A stretch of 42,495 nucleotides of DNA, from assembly GCA_021736525.1 (NCBI GenBank), contig JAIPFR010000006.1, positions 1-42,495 of the forward strand, written 5' to 3'. Both the position numbers and the translations under genes were made by a program. The DNA comes from Spirochaetia bacterium. Its GTDB lineage: Bacteria > Spirochaetota > Spirochaetia > JABMQR01. Positions 18,899 through 29,005 of the stretch are shown here, piece by piece; position 1 is the stretch's first letter; each line of letters begins with the position of its first letter. Below the pieces are notes generated by a model. That model ran no database searches. It was not told the origin of the DNA and saw nothing but the letters and a program-made list of their open reading frames with translations.

Positions 18899-20238
18899 GA
18901 TTTTTTCCTTGCCATTTTTTTTCCATACTTGAATCCGTGAACCAGGGGAATTTTTGCCGGACAAGTATATGCGCAGCAGCCGCATTCCTTACAGTCCATA
19001 AGGTTAAGTTTCATGGCTTCATCAAAATTGCCATTATCAATAAGTCGAAAAAGCTTTGTCGGCTGCAGCCCCATTGGACAGACAGCCACACACTTTCCGC
19101 AGAATATACAGGCAGTCTGAGGAGAATGATCCAGATTTTTGTCAGTCAAGGCTAGAATACCGGATGTCCCTTTTGTCACCGGCGAATCAAGATCAAAAAA
19201 AGAAAAACCCATCATAGGTCCGCCAGCGACAATCTTAGCGGGGGATTCTTTGAATCCCCCCGCTGCTTCGATGAGCTGCCTGATCGGGGTTCCCACAGCA
19301 GTCCGGAAATTTCCGGGCCTTCGGACTGCATCTCCTGTAACAGTTACAACTCGATCTATGAGAGGTTTACCGGAAAATACAGCTTCATATACGGCAAAAA
19401 TAGATCCGACATTACTGACAACAGCCCCTATCTCAATCGGGAGTCCTCCCGAGGGAACTTCTCTTTTTATAACAGCCTTCAAAAGCTGCTTTTCATCCCC
19501 CTGCGGATACTTGACCTTCAACGGCTGCACAATATATGTCAAACCCCGAGCAGCGACAGCTTTTTCCATCTTTTCTACTGCATCCATTTTATTTTTTTCA
19601 ATGCCGATAATAACCTGAGGCGCATTGATCATTTTCTGGACAGCCCTTATACCGTCGATGATTTCATCAGCATGTTCAAGCATCAATCGATGATCGGAGG
19701 TAAGGTATGGTTCACATTCAACTCCGTTAATAACCAGGTATTCTGCTTTTTTTCCTTTTGGCACCTGAAATTTAACATGAGAAGGAAATGCAGCGCCCCC
19801 CATTCCGACGACGCCCGCTTTTTTTACTATGCCGATGAGGTCCTGCGAAGACAGCTTTGCTACAAGATCGCCCTCATTCAGCTCTCTTCTAAATGTATTT
19901 TCCAGAATGCTCTCGTCGAAAGTTTCTTCAGTTTCAATAACAACTGCCTGGGTCCTGACACTATTGGGAAGAACTATTGTAATAATATCTTTAACAGTTC
20001 CGCTGACAGGTGCATGGATATCGGCTGAAATAAAGCTTTCCCCTGTACCAATTTTTTGTCCAACCTCAACAGAATCACCTTTGGCAACGCAAACTGCTGC
20101 GGGGGCACCTAGATGCTGCGACATTGGAACTACTGCTGTCTTTGGAAATGGGAGTCTTTCTACGGCAGCTGTGTTCGATAATGTCTTTCTTCCATGCGGA
20201 TGAATACCGCCTTTCGGAAAAGTCCGGGTTTTCACCAT
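18895..20238 (-). CDS. rnfC: Rnf electron transport complex subunit C
   Basis: FPKGGIHPHGRK, GGAAFPSHVK, CIFCGKCVAVCPMGLQPT, CKECGCCAYTCPAKIPL; ATG at 20238 preceded by AAGGAG. Confidence 0.93.
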   Translation of the reverse strand: MVKTRTFPKGGIHPHGRKTLSNTAAVERLPFPKTAVVPMSQHLGAPAAVCVAKGDSVEVGQKIGTGESFISADIHAPVSGTVKDIITIVLPNSVRTQAVVIETEETFDESILENTFRRELNEGDLVAKLSSQDLIGIVKKAGVVGMGGAAFPSHVKFQVPKGKKAEYLVINGVECEPYLTSDHRLMLEHADEIIDGIRAVQKMINAPQVIIGIEKNKMDAVEKMEKAVAARGLTYIVQPLKVKYPQGDEKQLLKAVIKREVPSGGLPIEIGAVVSNVGSIFAVYEAVFSGKPLIDRVVTVTGDAVRRPGNFRTAVGTPIRQLIEAAGGFKESPAKIVAGGPMMGFSFFDLDSPVTKGTSGILALTDKNLDHSPQTACIFCGKCVAVCPMGLQPTKLFRLIDNGNFDEAMKLNLMDCKECGCCAYTCPAKIPLVHGFKYGKKMARKKS

Positions 20239-20387
20239 GTGAATTGAACTCCTTAATTTACCTGTAATATGATTCACTTGCATACATTGAAGAACAATCC
20301 AGAGCTATTAACGGAAAATCTCCAGCAAATGACAGAACAACAAAAACAAACATCCTATGCGGTATTATATTTCAAAGGAACAGGTGC

Positions 20388-20417
20388 ATTATATAATATT
20401 GGAAACAAGAATGTAAA
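20388..20417 (-). promoter_or_regulatory. Candidate sigma70-type promoter for rnf operon (TTTACA-N18-TATAAT)
   Basis: Minus strand TTTACATTCTTGTTTCCAATATTATATAAT. Confidence 0.6.
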
Positions 20418-20500
20418 CAGATTATCAGTGAACAGCACCTTAGTTTATTTTCTTTAAAATAGTATTCTCATTCTCATCCTGAAAGTATATTATAACCGGA

Positions 20501-21364
20501 ATGAACAGATTTTTACGATTCACAATCTGGAAACTACGCGGAAAAAAAGTGTATGCCCTTATCGGACGCAGTGGGACAGGGAAAAGCTTCAGATCCAAAC
20601 TGGTAGCCGAAAAATACGGTATTGAACTTATTATTGATGATGGGCTCCTTATCCGCGGTGATAAAATCGTTTCCGGGAAGTCAGCAAAAAAAGAGAAGGT
20701 TTTTCTTAAGGCAATTAAAACTGCCCTTTTTGATGAGGAACTTCATCGAAATGAGATGATTTCAGCTCTTCAAAAGGAAGATTTCAAACGTATACTCATC
20801 ATAGGGACCTCAGAGCGAATGGTGCAGAAAATCGCATCGAGACTCAAACTGCCTGAACCTGAAAAAGTATTTAAAATTGAAGATTTTGCCAGTAAGGAAG
20901 AGATTGATACTGCCATTCATATTCGAAACAGCGAGGGCAAGCATGTTATTCCTGTTCCTACGATTGAAATAACCCGTAACTATCCCCAGATAGTATATGA
21001 TTCACTTCGAATATTTCTTAAAAGAAAATTATCCGTCCCCTGGAATAAGAAGGTTTTTGAAAAGACCATTGTTCGTCCTGAATTCGGCAAGAGAGGTAAA
21101 ATCACCATGTCTGAAGCAGCCTTGACACAAATGGTGATTCACTGTCTCGATGAATTTGACGACTCGATCAGTGTGAAAAAAGTTGTCGTTAAGAATGAAC
21201 CCGAAGGATATAATTTAAATGTCAAACTCAAAATGCCGATTAAGCTCCAAGTTTCCGGCACGCTCGTGGAGCTTCAGCGGTATATAGCTGATAGTCTGGA
21301 GCGATACGGAGGGGTGATTGTCGCTGAAATCAATCTTGAAATAGATGACTGGACATCAAGCTGA
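20501..21364 (+). CDS. P-loop NTPase with C-terminal Asp23/Gls24-like domain
   Basis: Walker A GRSGTGKS near N-terminus; C-terminal ITMSEAALTQMVIHCLDEFDDSISVKKVVV...LQRYIADSLERYGGVIVAEINLEIDD resembles Asp23/Gls24. Confidence 0.65.
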   Translation: MNRFLRFTIWKLRGKKVYALIGRSGTGKSFRSKLVAEKYGIELIIDDGLLIRGDKIVSGKSAKKEKVFLKAIKTALFDEELHRNEMISALQKEDFKRILIIGTSERMVQKIASRLKLPEPEKVFKIEDFASKEEIDTAIHIRNSEGKHVIPVPTIEITRNYPQIVYDSLRIFLKRKLSVPWNKKVFEKTIVRPEFGKRGKITMSEAALTQMVIHCLDEFDDSISVKKVVVKNEPEGYNLNVKLKMPIKLQVSGTLVELQRYIADSLERYGGVIVAEINLEIDDWTSS

Positions 21365-21407
21365 ATGATGAATGCCCTTCAGCCAGGAGAAAGATATAGG
21401 AGGTGAT

Positions 21408-22745
21408 TCAGGCCTTCGGCGAAACTTCCTTGTTAGCAGCGGCAGCTTCTTTTGTTTTTTCATTCTTCTTGAAATTGCTCTTTCCTGTGCCCTCAGGTTC
21501 AAGTTTTCTATAGTTCTTTTGGATCTTACTTCTGCCTGATGAGTTTCTTGGTCGCCGACGCTGATGCATGGGAACCGATGTTTGAGGTTTCCTCACTGCG
21601 CTGCGTGGAACTTTTATCTGTTCCCTGTTGAAAATCAGGACTACGGTTTTCTCCACTTCAAAATTTGGCGGTGTCAGCGGACTTATAACTTCCTTGACCT
21701 GTTTGAACACCTCCTTGAAAAGTTCGTGACTGTTTTCATACTCTTCCGGAAATACAATAAACGGATCGACAAGATAGGCAAGCATTTTGTTTTTTTGGAA
21801 TTCAGCCGGAGAAACAAGCGGGTGACTGTCATCTATTTTTTTTACCTGCTCTTTCCCCTGAGGCTCTGTCTGCATAAAAGATTTTTCCCGAACCTGCTGA
21901 TCGAGTTCAGATAGAGATTTCATAAAGTCCCTATAAAGCGGATTCTTTTTTCCACGTCCAATATGCTCGGAAATATAAGGAAGCATGATGCTGAAAAGTC
22001 GATAATCAATCAGCTTTTCAATAATTCCGGCAGCATTGCCGCTCTGCAGAATTTTTAGCAGCTCTTCAGTCATTCTTGAACTGGAGCAGCGCTTTAATTC
22101 TACAGAATACTTTCTTACAGCAAAGTGCAAGCGATAGGGAATTGAGAAGCCGGTTGAGACTGCGTACTTAATGCATCGTATCATCCTTACAGGATCTTCA
22201 ATAAAGGTAATCGAATGGGGAATGATTGAGCGGATTTTTCGATGTTTGATATCATACATAGCGTTCTGGAAATCCAGAAGCTGGGACTCCAATGGATCAT
22301 AATAAAAACTGTTGACAGTGAAATCCCTTCTTTTAGCATCCTCTTCTATTGTTCCATAGACGTTGTGCTCACCAAGTTCCCCCTGGTCAGCTGAACGGAA
22401 TGTAGAGACCTCAAATATTTTATCCTGAAAATAAATATGGGCAAGTTTGAATCTCCGACCAATAATTCTTGAATTCCAAAATAGTTTTCTTATCTGCTTT
22501 GGATTAGCCGCTGTTGCTATATCAAAATCCTTCGGCAGTTTACCCACAAGGAGATCCCTGACGGCACCGCCGACAATATACGAATCAAAACCGCTTCGCT
22601 TCAATCTATCAATTATTCGAACAGCATCTTTGTCGATCAAAACATTATTGATTCCATGCTCTTCTGCTGTATAAATATCAGCAGTTGCCATTCTCTTTCC
22701 GTTTTCATCAATTTTATACCGCTTTAACATATATATATCCGCCAA
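21408..22745 (-). CDS. pcnB: Poly(A) polymerase / class II nucleotidyltransferase
   Basis: YIVGGAVRDLLVGKLPKDFDIAT; RIIGRRFKLAHIYF fits the bacterial poly(A) polymerase-type signature; basic low-complexity C-terminal tail. Confidence 0.82.
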   Translation of the reverse strand: MADIYMLKRYKIDENGKRMATADIYTAEEHGINNVLIDKDAVRIIDRLKRSGFDSYIVGGAVRDLLVGKLPKDFDIATAANPKQIRKLFWNSRIIGRRFKLAHIYFQDKIFEVSTFRSADQGELGEHNVYGTIEEDAKRRDFTVNSFYYDPLESQLLDFQNAMYDIKHRKIRSIIPHSITFIEDPVRMIRCIKYAVSTGFSIPYRLHFAVRKYSVELKRCSSSRMTEELLKILQSGNAAGIIEKLIDYRLFSIMLPYISEHIGRGKKNPLYRDFMKSLSELDQQVREKSFMQTEPQGKEQVKKIDDSHPLVSPAEFQKNKMLAYLVDPFIVFPEEYENSHELFKEVFKQVKEVISPLTPPNFEVEKTVVLIFNREQIKVPRSAVRKPQTSVPMHQRRRPRNSSGRSKIQKNYRKLEPEGTGKSNFKKNEKTKEAAAANKEVSPKA

Positions 22746-22772
22746 CCTTTAAACTGCTTGATTTCTGTATCA

Positions 22773-22801
22773 TTGATTTTTAATCTCTCCTCAGATAGTA
22801 T
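22773..22801 (+). promoter_or_regulatory. Candidate promoter for hisS (TTGATT-N17-TAGTAT)
   Basis: Read directly upstream of hisS; SD AAGAGGT precedes ATG 22879. Confidence 0.5.
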
Positions 22802-22878
22802 AAAAAACAGATGATTTTTACCAGTATGATAAACACATTGATGCTGCTTACTCCATTACATTATTCAAGAGGTTTCAA

Positions 22879-24219
22879 ATGCAAATATCACCGAGAATCC
22901 TGAAGGGCTTCAGAGATTCGCTTCCTGATCAGGAGCTTATTCGTAGAGATGCTTTTTTCAAGTTGGAAAAAACTTTCCGCTCTCATGGCCTGGTACCCGT
23001 TGACACGCCAGCCTTGGAATATACCGAAGTTCTACTAGGAAAAGGAGGCGGTGAGACTGATAAGCAGGTATATTCTTTCAAAGACAACGGTAATCGTGAG
23101 GTAGCCCTGCGTTTTGACCTTACTGTGCCCTTTGCAAGATTTATGGCCATGCATGTCAACAAGGTTGGCCTTCCGTTCAAGAGATACCATATGGCTAAAG
23201 TTTGGCGAGGGGAGAATACGCAAAAAGGCAGATTCAGGGAATTCTATCAATGCGATTTCGATATTGTCGGTCTTGATAACGCTTCTGCCGATTTTGAGAT
23301 ATTGATGATAATTTTCGATGCCCTCCAGCAGCTTGGTATTGATCGCTTTACCATCCGTATCTCACACAGGGGATTGTTTAATGAGTTTCTTGAAAGACTT
23401 GGAATAGTCAGTTTATCTGTTGAAATACTCAGAACAGTCGATAAGCTCTCCAAAATCGGCCGAGAAAATACTTTTGAACAGCTCTGTAATATCACATCCC
23501 GGGACAAGGCGGAAAAAATTCTCAGCTTTATCAGCTGCGGAGATGCGGCATCCGATGGAACCATACCGGATACGGAGGAGATTCTTTCCAGGCTTACTTC
23601 CTTGGTTGGTTTTAAATCTGACCACCTGAGCAGAATCGAGGACATCTTTGGATATATGCGCGATTCCGGTGTTTCTGGAAAACTGATTCTTGATCCGTCC
23701 ATAACCAGGGGGCTGGACTACTATACCGGGATTGTTTATGAAACGTTTCTCGACCAGCTTCCGGGAATCGGATCGATATGCTCCGGCGGCAGATATAATA
23801 ATCTGGCATCCCTTTACAGTAAGGAACAACTTCCGGGAGTCGGAGCATCTATCGGTCTGGACAGACTGCTGGCGGCCATGGAAGATCCCCAGCTAATGAA
23901 TAATCATCAAGAAACTGTACCCGGCTCCTGGGCTGATGTAATTATTCTCTGTATGAGTGAATCATATACAGGTTTTTACGCAAAAACCGCTGCAGAATTC
24001 CGTGCTGCCGGTTTTAAAGCGGAGATATACCATACCCAGAAAAAAATGGCTCAACAGTTCAAATATGCTGAAAAACGGTCAATCCCTTTTGCCGTTATTG
24101 CAGGAGCCAATGAAATTGAAAAAGGACACATTAATATCAAGAATCTTACAAATTTCGAGGAAATTCAGGATATAACTATTTTTGAAGCTATCCGTTTTAT
24201 GCGGAATGGAGTGATATGA
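22879..24219 (+). CDS. hisS: Histidyl-tRNA synthetase
   Basis: PRILKGFRDSLPDQ, LRFDLTVPFARF, GLDYYTGIVYE, GGRYNNL. Confidence 0.95.
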   Translation: MQISPRILKGFRDSLPDQELIRRDAFFKLEKTFRSHGLVPVDTPALEYTEVLLGKGGGETDKQVYSFKDNGNREVALRFDLTVPFARFMAMHVNKVGLPFKRYHMAKVWRGENTQKGRFREFYQCDFDIVGLDNASADFEILMIIFDALQQLGIDRFTIRISHRGLFNEFLERLGIVSLSVEILRTVDKLSKIGRENTFEQLCNITSRDKAEKILSFISCGDAASDGTIPDTEEILSRLTSLVGFKSDHLSRIEDIFGYMRDSGVSGKLILDPSITRGLDYYTGIVYETFLDQLPGIGSICSGGRYNNLASLYSKEQLPGVGASIGLDRLLAAMEDPQLMNNHQETVPGSWADVIILCMSESYTGFYAKTAAEFRAAGFKAEIYHTQKKMAQQFKYAEKRSIPFAVIAGANEIEKGHINIKNLTNFEEIQDITIFEAIRFMRNGVI

Positions 24220-26711
24220 GACCAGAAGACCTTCCTGTTTATCAGCAGCGTGACAGGATTATCAATGAGCTGCAGCAGAATAATGTAATCGTTGTTGAAA
24301 GCCCCACAGGCTCCGGCAAGACAACTCAAATCCCCTTAATTCTTCATACTGCCGGTTATTCACAGCGCGGTATGATCGGTGTGACCCAACCTCGGCGTAT
24401 AGCGGCAATATCGGTCAGCGATTATATGGCTAAACAGCTTAATACAACCATTCCTGGGTTAGCCGGATATAAAATCAGATTTTCCGATAAAACAAACCAT
24501 GAAACGCTGCTTAAGATCATGACCGACGGCATACTTCTGCAGGAACTGAAAGCTGATCGCCTTCTTTCAAAATATTCAGTAATTATGGTTGATGAAGCCC
24601 ATGAGAGAAGCTTGAATATCGATTTTGTACTCGGCCTGCTCAAACAGGTTGTCAGCGAACGCCCGGATTTCAAGATAATAATATCTTCGGCAACAATTAA
24701 TACTGATGTTTTTTCAAATTATTTTGACGGCTGTCCGGTAATACATATCGATGCACATATATATCCGGTTGAGGTTCGCTACAAACCTCTGTCGCTTAGA
24801 GATAATCCTGAAGTTCTCGTTAATACCATAGCTGATATTGTTCGACGTCGTCTGAGGGAAGACCCTGACGGTGATATGCTGATATTTCTCCCTGGTGAGA
24901 GACTGATAACAGATTGTGTCATGCAGCTGGACCGGGAGGATACGAAAAAGCAACTTGAAATATATCCACTCTTTGGAAGACTCCCAAAAGAGGAGCAGGA
25001 GCGGGTTTTCTATCCCACATCACAAGGTAAAAGAAAGATTGTGGTTGCAACAAATATTGCCGAAACAAGTATAACTATCGATAACATCACCACGGTAATT
25101 GACTCCGGCCTTGCGAAACTAAACTATTATAACCCAAAAACCTATACTTCTTCCCTTATAGAAGAGCCCATCTCCAGGGCTTCATGCAGCCAGCGAAAAG
25201 GGCGTGCAGGCAGAACCGGAGCAGGTGTGTGCTGGAGACTTTATGATAAAAATGATTTTGATATGCGCATCATGTTTACTCCGGAAGAAATTCGGAGAAC
25301 TGATCTTTCCGAGGTTATTTTAAGAATGGCGGAACTTGGAATCTATGATTTCACATCTTTTGATTTTATAACAAATCCAGGAATTGTGGGTATTGAAAGT
25401 GCAGTCGAAACGTTGAGATTTCTCAATGCTCTAAATTCGGACAACAAATTGACAACAACCGGCGAGCTGATGGTTCAGTTTCCGCTTCTGCCCAGATTTT
25501 CCCGGATTATAGTGGAAGCCATTATTAAATATCATGATGTTCTGGAAGAAACCATTATTGCTGCCTCCTTCCTTTCTGCCCGTTCCCCTTTTGTACTCCC
25601 CCTCGGAGAGGAGATAGAAGCCCGGCATGCCCACCATACTTTCAGTTCGCAGGATGGTGATTTCCTCTCATACGTCACTCTTTACAGAGCCTACCGTAAA
25701 CTTTCAGGAGATGCCGCCAGAACGAAATTCTGTCAGGCTCACTATCTTGAAAAGCAGACAATGAATGAACTGCTGAATATTGTTGAACAGCTGTCTGAAA
25801 TTGTTTCCGATATGGGAATACCCATTGCGTCAGGCGGATCAACACACGACTACCTGTGTGCTGTTGCATCAGGACTTATACAATTCGTTTGTGTTAAAAC
25901 CGGTAAGAATATTTACAGAAGCCTTACAGCCGACCAGATCCATATTCATCCAGGTTCCAGCATGTTCCGCCAGTCTCCCAGATTTCTCGTTGCCGGAGAA
26001 ATTGTGCGCACCAGCAGAATTTTCGCCAGATCTGTATCTCCGCTGCGGCAGGACTGGCTTTCTCATATCCATAAGGATCTCGCTGCAAAGTTGTTCCCTG
26101 AAAGAGAAATTCAAGCAAAAAGAACTGCTTTGCCGGACGAAGCCGCCAAAAAGGAAAAGAAGCAGGAAACAATTACACTTTTTCGAAAGCAGTTTCCCAT
26201 TGAAAAGTATAAGGGAAACAAAAAAATGGCTGTCATTCCTCTTGAGGATCTTTCTTCAGGCTATCAGGGGATTCTCAATGAACTGCCCCGTCACAAAAGT
26301 CTCAGGGTACAGATCACCTACAATGCTTTTTCCTTTCATACCGGGGACAGACTGAAAAGTGTCATGAAAGCAGTTCCTTTCCTGAAGCCGGCACAGGGAA
26401 TTTTCGATTCACCGCCAGCCGGTACTTTTAATCCCGACATTGATGCAGATATGCTCTTTGACAACCTTGACCTTCTGCTCTGCTTTTGTAAAGTTCGCAA
26501 AGGCAGCCGGACACTTGGTTTTATCACACTTGATAATGATTCTGACGGGAACTTTCGCTTTAAAACAGTAAGGAACTTTCATACGGCGGCTGACACTGCC
26601 CTTTTCAGTATGGAGATCCTGGCTGACAACGAGGGAATCAATAAAAAACCTGATCGAAAAAAACGCCTGAATGAAGTGTATAGGGAACTCACCAGCATTT
26701 TCGAAGCATGA
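24216..26711 (+). CDS. DEAH-box ATP-dependent RNA helicase, HrpA/HrpB type
   Basis: SPTGSGKTTQIPL, MVDEAHERSLNIDF, SSATINTD, QRKGRAGRTGAG; 4-nt ATGA overlap with hisS. Confidence 0.9.
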   Translation: MRPEDLPVYQQRDRIINELQQNNVIVVESPTGSGKTTQIPLILHTAGYSQRGMIGVTQPRRIAAISVSDYMAKQLNTTIPGLAGYKIRFSDKTNHETLLKIMTDGILLQELKADRLLSKYSVIMVDEAHERSLNIDFVLGLLKQVVSERPDFKIIISSATINTDVFSNYFDGCPVIHIDAHIYPVEVRYKPLSLRDNPEVLVNTIADIVRRRLREDPDGDMLIFLPGERLITDCVMQLDREDTKKQLEIYPLFGRLPKEEQERVFYPTSQGKRKIVVATNIAETSITIDNITTVIDSGLAKLNYYNPKTYTSSLIEEPISRASCSQRKGRAGRTGAGVCWRLYDKNDFDMRIMFTPEEIRRTDLSEVILRMAELGIYDFTSFDFITNPGIVGIESAVETLRFLNALNSDNKLTTTGELMVQFPLLPRFSRIIVEAIIKYHDVLEETIIAASFLSARSPFVLPLGEEIEARHAHHTFSSQDGDFLSYVTLYRAYRKLSGDAARTKFCQAHYLEKQTMNELLNIVEQLSEIVSDMGIPIASGGSTHDYLCAVASGLIQFVCVKTGKNIYRSLTADQIHIHPGSSMFRQSPRFLVAGEIVRTSRIFARSVSPLRQDWLSHIHKDLAAKLFPEREIQAKRTALPDEAAKKEKKQETITLFRKQFPIEKYKGNKKMAVIPLEDLSSGYQGILNELPRHKSLRVQITYNAFSFHTGDRLKSVMKAVPFLKPAQGIFDSPPAGTFNPDIDADMLFDNLDLLLCFCKVRKGSRTLGFITLDNDSDGNFRFKTVRNFHTAADTALFSMEILADNEGINKKPDRKKRLNEVYRELTSIFEA

Positions 26712-26721
26712 TCATGCAGCT

Positions 26722-27744
26722 TCAGCTGGTAACCACTGTGCGTATGATTTGCTCCGGCAACTCTCCTATATACGTTGCAGCCAGTTTTTTCTGCAGCACA
26801 AAACGGATCTTCTTACTGGTATTCTTTTTATCATGCATGAGAGCTTTGTAAAATGTTGTAAAATCAGATATTTTCCGATCAATGGGATAATTACAGGCTG
26901 CAAGAATTTCCAGGACTTGATCAACATAACCGGCATCTGTTATGCCGGCTGTTTTCCCTGCCTGCAGGGCTTTGGCCATACCCCAAGCGACCGCCTCTCC
27001 ATGGGAAGAGTTTTGTAATCCGTTTACCGTTTCAAAAGCATGACCGAATGTATGGCCAAAATTCAAGCATGCACGTAGACCAGTCTTTTCATAGGGATCC
27101 GCCTCAACATACTCCTTCTTTACCAGAAGAGACTCATAAACCAAAGAGTTGACCATATCCATATTCCTGCTTGTTATCAATGCTCTTTTTTCTGTTATTT
27201 TCCGGAAAAGTTCGCCGCCGGATAAAAGCCCGTGCTTTATAACCTCAGCCAGACCATTGAAATATTCATGATCTGACAGTGTTAAAACGAACTCCGGACA
27301 TATGAAAACTTCTGCAGCAGGATAAAAGGCGCCAATCAGATTTTTGTAAGACAGAAAATCGACTCCGGTCTTACCTCCTAAAGAGGCATCGACCATAGAC
27401 AGTAATGTAGTCGGAATTAAAGAGACCTCAACCCCCCGCATATAAACGGCGGCAGCAAATGCTGTCATATCACAAACAACACCACCACCAACCGCAGTGA
27501 AACAAGCATCTCGTCCCAATCCAGAGCTGACTGCTTTTTCCAGAATAGTCTCTGCAACTGCCAGCGTTTTATAGGTCTCTCCACGTTTGATGATTATGTA
27601 GTTTTCAGGTTTCAGCGGATATAATTCAGCAGTAAATTCATCAAATACAACCAGAGTATTATCTTTCACAGAAGGCAGCTGGCTGATCCGGTCAAAAAAA
27701 CGAACCGTTGTTCTTTTATCTCCAATTCTGCAGTGGATTTCCAT
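26722..27744 (-). CDS. aroB: 3-dehydroquinate synthase
   Basis: GGGVVCDMTAFAAAVYMRG, PTTLLSMVDASLGGKTGVD, LNFGHTFGHAFE, HGEAVAWGM. Confidence 0.95.
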   Translation of the reverse strand: MEIHCRIGDKRTTVRFFDRISQLPSVKDNTLVVFDEFTAELYPLKPENYIIIKRGETYKTLAVAETILEKAVSSGLGRDACFTAVGGGVVCDMTAFAAAVYMRGVEVSLIPTTLLSMVDASLGGKTGVDFLSYKNLIGAFYPAAEVFICPEFVLTLSDHEYFNGLAEVIKHGLLSGGELFRKITEKRALITSRNMDMVNSLVYESLLVKKEYVEADPYEKTGLRACLNFGHTFGHAFETVNGLQNSSHGEAVAWGMAKALQAGKTAGITDAGYVDQVLEILAACNYPIDRKISDFTTFYKALMHDKKNTSKKIRFVLQKKLAATYIGELPEQIIRTVVTS

Positions 27745-27827
27745 ACAGAAATTTATACCTCATTACTGTGCTTCTTTGCAATCAGTTAAACCTTGATAAT
27801 TTTTGCAAAATTAGCCAGAATTGCACA

Positions 27828-28994
27828 ATGAATTATTGCTACCTTGATTGGGCTTCTACATCTCCTATTCTTGATGAAGTACTTTCTGAATTTCAGCGCG
27901 TCAGCCATGAGATAATCGGCAATCCTTCTTCCCTACATCGTTATGGAAAAGAAGCCCTGGAGATACTCTCTCAGTCAAGACTTACCGCTGCGAATGCGTT
28001 AAAAGTACTTCCTGAAAACCTTGTATTTACCTCCGGCGGTTCTGAGGGCAATATGCTGATTTTATCCTCTCTTCTGATGAAAAGAAGGAGAGGTTCGGTT
28101 ATTATTTCAGGAATTGAGCATCCATCGGTGTATGAATATGGTTCCATTCTGCGAGAAGCAGGCTTTACACCGGTCTACCTCACTGCACCGAACGGTATAA
28201 CCAAACCCGAATCACTTTCACGCCAGTTGAGGGAAGATACTGTGATGGTTACAGCAATGCTTGTCAACAATGTTACAGGTTCTATTCAACCGATTGAAGA
28301 AATGGCCGCCTTGACGCGGAGCTATGCAGAGAAACTGGGAAAACCGATCCATTTTCATACTGATGCGGTTCAGGCTCTTGGGAAAATTAACTTCTCGCTT
28401 GCAAAGCTTGGAGTTGATTCTGCCTCTTTCAGTTTCCATAAAATTCAGGGACCTAAGGGGGCGGGACTGCTCTACACTACCAGACCTATGAAGACTCTAT
28501 CTTCCGGCGGCAATCAGGAGTTTTCGGTCAGGTCTGGTACTGAGGCCCTTCCATCGATAGCTGCTGCAGTTACAGCTCTGAATCACACCCTGGAAAATTT
28601 CTCCATAATCCGTACCCACGCTTCGAAATTACAGTCTATTATTGTTGAGTTCATTAATAAACGGCAGGATATTCTTGCGCTAATGCCAGGTTTCTCACCT
28701 TCAGCCAACTCCCCTTTTATTACATCTTTCAGCTGCAAGGGCATTCCCTCTGAAGTATTAGTCCGTGTCATGGATGATCGCGGGTTCGCCATTTCAGCAG
28801 GGTCTGCATGTTCATCAAAAAGCAGAAAAAAACGGGAAAGGGTATTAAAAAATATGATGTATGATGACTCAATTTTATCTTCTGCTGTACGTATTTCAGT
28901 GGGACCGGAAACTACTTCCGACGATGTGCATGCCTTTTGTACAGCCCTTGAGCAGGAATTAACCCTACTACACAAAACGTTGGGAAAAAGGTAG
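27828..28994 (+). CDS. Cysteine desulfurase (NifS/IscS-like)
   Basis: NYCYLDWASTSP, HTDAVQALGK, SFHKIQGPKGAGLLY (PLP Lys), SAGSACSS (active Cys); start at 27828 avoids overlapping aroB. Confidence 0.9.
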   Translation: MNYCYLDWASTSPILDEVLSEFQRVSHEIIGNPSSLHRYGKEALEILSQSRLTAANALKVLPENLVFTSGGSEGNMLILSSLLMKRRRGSVIISGIEHPSVYEYGSILREAGFTPVYLTAPNGITKPESLSRQLREDTVMVTAMLVNNVTGSIQPIEEMAALTRSYAEKLGKPIHFHTDAVQALGKINFSLAKLGVDSASFSFHKIQGPKGAGLLYTTRPMKTLSSGGNQEFSVRSGTEALPSIAAAVTALNHTLENFSIIRTHASKLQSIIVEFINKRQDILALMPGFSPSANSPFITSFSCKGIPSEVLVRVMDDRGFAISAGSACSSKSRKKRERVLKNMMYDDSILSSAVRISVGPETTSDDVHAFCTALEQELTLLHKTLGKR

Positions 28995-29005
28995 TATCTA
29001 CCACC

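Noticed and set aside
18435-18932. 165-aa plus-strand ORF antisense to rnfD
   Set aside because: Antisense to a well-supported rnf gene, no domain recognised.
20269-20457. 62-aa plus-strand ORF in the rnfC / P-loop gene intergenic region
   Set aside because: Overlaps the likely rnf promoter and leader, no motif, no clear SD; more likely non-coding.
25780-26355. 191-aa ORF in an alternative frame of the DEAH helicase
   Set aside because: Fully nested in a strongly supported CDS; composition is out-of-frame-like.
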